A stretch of DNA of 64,000 nt from Bacillus cereus ATCC 14579. Its GTDB lineage: Bacteria; Bacillota; Bacilli; Bacillales; Bacillaceae_G. Positions 62,640-64,000 of this stretch are shown piece by piece. The position numbers and the translations under genes are program-made. Within the stretch, counting starts at the first letter, position 1; the number at the start of each line of letters is the position of its first letter. Location: NCBI RefSeq assembly GCF_000007825.1, contig NC_004722.1, positions 1,466,501 through 1,530,500 of the forward strand, read 5' to 3'. Below the pieces are notes generated by a model, which worked only from the letters and a program-made list of their open reading frames with translations, was not told the DNA's origin and did no database searches.

Positions 62640-62719
62640 TGTGTTAATGGTGCTAAATATACAAAAACAATGTATAATAGACAAAGTTGAGCAAAAACGT
62701 AGAATGGTAATCTATTTAT

Positions 62720-62757
62720 ATAACCTTACGTGATAACGTGAGGTTATTATTTTTTTA
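62720..62757 (+). terminator. Terminator after the ATPase-like gene
   Basis: ATAACCTTACGT-GATA-ACGTGAGGTTAT followed by ATTTTTTT. Confidence 0.9.
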
Positions 62758-62771
62758 ATAGGAGAGGAATT

Positions 62772-63638
62772 ATGAAAAAAGTACTATTAGTTGATGGTAT
62801 GGCACTATTATTTCGTGCTTTTTACGCAACAAGTGTCTACGGACAATTTATGAAACGACAAGATGGAACCCCTACGAACGGGATTCATGGTTATATGAAA
62901 CACTTGTTAACAGCTACGCAAGCGATCGAACCAACACATATCGTTACATGCTGGGATATGGGAAGTACGACATTTAGAACAGAATCGTTCTCGAATTATA
63001 AAGCAAATCGTGCAGCGCCACCAGAAGAATTAATTCCTCAATTTGATTTAGTGCAAGAAATGACTGCGAAATTATCCATTCCAGTTATCGGTATGAAAGG
63101 CTACGAAGCGGACGATTGTATCGGTACGCTTGCAAAACAATACTGCAATGAAGCTGAAGTTTATATTTTAACTGGTGATACAGATTTACTTCAACTTGTT
63201 GATAAGAACGTTACAGTTATGCTTCTGCGTAAAGGAATTGGAAATTACGAATATTACACACCGGAGAGAATCATGGAAGAAAAAGGTGTAGAGCCGTGGC
63301 AAATCGTCCATGCAAAAGCTTTCATGGGAGATACAAGTGATAATTATCCAGGTGTAAAAGGTATCGGTGAAAAAACAGCGTATAAGCTTATTCAAGAGCA
63401 CGGAACAGTATCCGCTGTACTAGAAAATGTAGAATCATTAACAAAAGCGCAGCGTACGAAGATTGAAAGTGATTTAGAGAACTTAAATATTTCGTTGCAA
63501 TTAGCACAAATTCACTGTGAAGTTCCAATTTCATGTTTACTAGAAGAGGGATTACACACAATGGATGAAGAAAAACTTAGATTTGTTTGTGAAGAAATGA
63601 ATTGGGGAAGACCTGAAATATTAATAAATATGCTATAA
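62772..63638 (+). CDS. ypcP: 5'-3' exonuclease (PolI N-terminal domain-like) YpcP
   Basis: A 288-aa stand-alone FEN/5' nuclease homologous to the N-terminal domain of DNA polymerase I. Metal-binding acidic residues lie in LLVDGMALLFRAFYA, YEADDCIGTLA, TGDTDLLQLV and AFMGDTSDNYPGVKGIGEKTA, the last also holding the helix-hairpin-helix. It probably removes RNA primers or flaps during replication and repair. ATAGGAGAGG precedes the ATG. Confidence 0.93.
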   Translation: MKKVLLVDGMALLFRAFYATSVYGQFMKRQDGTPTNGIHGYMKHLLTATQAIEPTHIVTCWDMGSTTFRTESFSNYKANRAAPPEELIPQFDLVQEMTAKLSIPVIGMKGYEADDCIGTLAKQYCNEAEVYILTGDTDLLQLVDKNVTVMLLRKGIGNYEYYTPERIMEEKGVEPWQIVHAKAFMGDTSDNYPGVKGIGEKTAYKLIQEHGTVSAVLENVESLTKAQRTKIESDLENLNISLQLAQIHCEVPISCLLEEGLHTMDEEKLRFVCEEMNWGRPEILINML

Positions 63639-63975
63639 ATAGTTTGGAAAGAGGGATGTTGCATAAGTCGAACTTTGACTTGGTGACACCTTCTTTTTGT
63701 TTTTGTAAACAGTATGATAGTAAATAAAATTATGTCGAACTCAATTTTAAATATATAAATGTTTCGACAAGATATAATGATAAAAGTTGATGAAAATAGT
63801 AATTTTTATAATGAAGTGAATTAATTTCAACATAGTTTTAGAGAGTCTTTTTTTCGTGTTCACAAAGTTGTCAGAAAATAAACGGAATTTTCATATGAAG
63901 TTCAAATAGAATTCACAACAATCAATTATTATAAGGACACACAGATAATTCTTTATCTTTTATATAAATCATCCC
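63639..63975. other. AT-rich intergenic region before a partial gene
   Basis: No ORF seen. It contains an inverted repeat TGTCGAA (63733-63739) / TTCGACA (63763-63769), and two TTCACAA sequences in the 110 bases before the next gene (within GTTCACAAAG and AATTCACAAC), which resemble ResD-type sites (TTTGTGAAT). The promoter of the downstream gene is probably here. Confidence 0.4.
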
Positions 63976-63993
63976 CCAAGGAGGACAATGAAA

Positions 63994-64000
63994 ATGAGAA
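63994..64000 (+). CDS. Start of a gene cut by the window end
   Basis: CCAAGGAGG (63976-63984) followed by ATG at 63988 and ATG at 63994. The second has the better 9-base spacing. Only two or three codons are visible, so the product cannot be named. Confidence 0.4.

Noticed and set aside
62512..62733. Overlapping plus-strand ORF at the end of the ATPase-like gene, considered as a frameshifted continuation of a P-type ATPase
   Set aside because: The sequence does not resemble MgtA after the actuator domain (no membrane helices, no DKTGT), so there is no sign of a simple frameshift.

Overview
The window is a 64-kb chromosomal segment of a low-GC, spore-forming Firmicute, almost certainly a member of the Bacillus cereus group. 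The grounds are gene order and sequence: the run menG-hepT-ndk-aroC-aroB-hisC-ypiA-ypiB-ypiF-qcrABC-ypjA-ypjB-dapB-mgsA-bshB1-bshA-cca-birA-panBCD-dinG-ypmAB-aspB-dnaD-nth-ypoC-ponA-recU-ypp-cotD-ypsA-gpsB-rnpB-ypsC-ypvA-ypwA-xpt-pbuX-dynA-ypbS-ypcP follows the B. subtilis trpC-to-recU neighbourhood. It lacks aroH, the trp genes, tyrA and aroA where B. subtilis has them. Bacillithiol genes, spore genes and interspersed repeats of the kind known from the B. cereus group support the assignment. Identifications rest on remembered family motifs and synteny, not on database searches.

Layout. 1-5.6 kb: menaquinone/heptaprenyl synthesis, nucleoside diphosphate kinase, shikimate pathway and histidinol-phosphate aminotransferase. 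5.7-10.6 kb: TPR protein YpiA, YpiB, YpiF and the menaquinol:cytochrome c reductase operon qcrABC. 10.6-15.3 kb: membrane and sporulation-associated proteins, a zinc metallopeptidase, a cysteine-free uracil-DNA-glycosylase-like protein and a YitT-family protein. 15.4-15.7 kb: an array of ~115-bp tandem repeats. 15.8-21.4 kb: a tightly packed operon with overlapping stops and starts (ypjD, dapB, mgsA, bshB1, bshA, cca, birA). 22.1-24.5 kb: panBCD behind a structured RNA leader with its own terminator. 24.6-31.5 kb: dinG (frameshifted), ypmA, ypmB, aspB, dnaD, nth, ypoC.

31.5-36.7 kb: ponA and recU on the minus strand. ponA is split by an IS200/IS605-family element encoding TnpA and TnpB. Removing 33673-35477 restores an exact 898-codon ORF with no target duplication. 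The element lies 3' of TTAC and ends in TCAA. 36.8-41.5 kb: the yppC-yppG cluster with sspM and cotD (spore proteins; two sigma-K-like promoters), ypsA and gpsB. 41.56-41.97 kb: RNase P RNA. 42-50.9 kb: a THUMP methyltransferase, an XPD/DinG-like helicase, M32 carboxypeptidase, methionine aminopeptidase, and a guanine riboswitch controlling xpt-pbuX.

51-64 kb: a DUF418 membrane protein; a Fur-box-controlled 28-aa microprotein; the double-GTPase dynamin DynA; a rhodanese; two tandem 6S-like RNAs; a lipoprotein / glutathionylspermidine-synthase-like ATP-grasp / DUF350 operon; and an M-box magnesium riboswitch followed by a 34-codon ORF and an unusual soluble P-type-ATPase actuator-domain protein. 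The window ends with a 5'-3' exonuclease and the first codons of another gene.

The most unusual items are the ponA disruption with its predicted TnpB guide, the M-box-controlled soluble ATPase actuator domain with a possible leader peptide, the tandem 6S-like RNAs, the Fur-regulated microprotein and the dinG frameshift.
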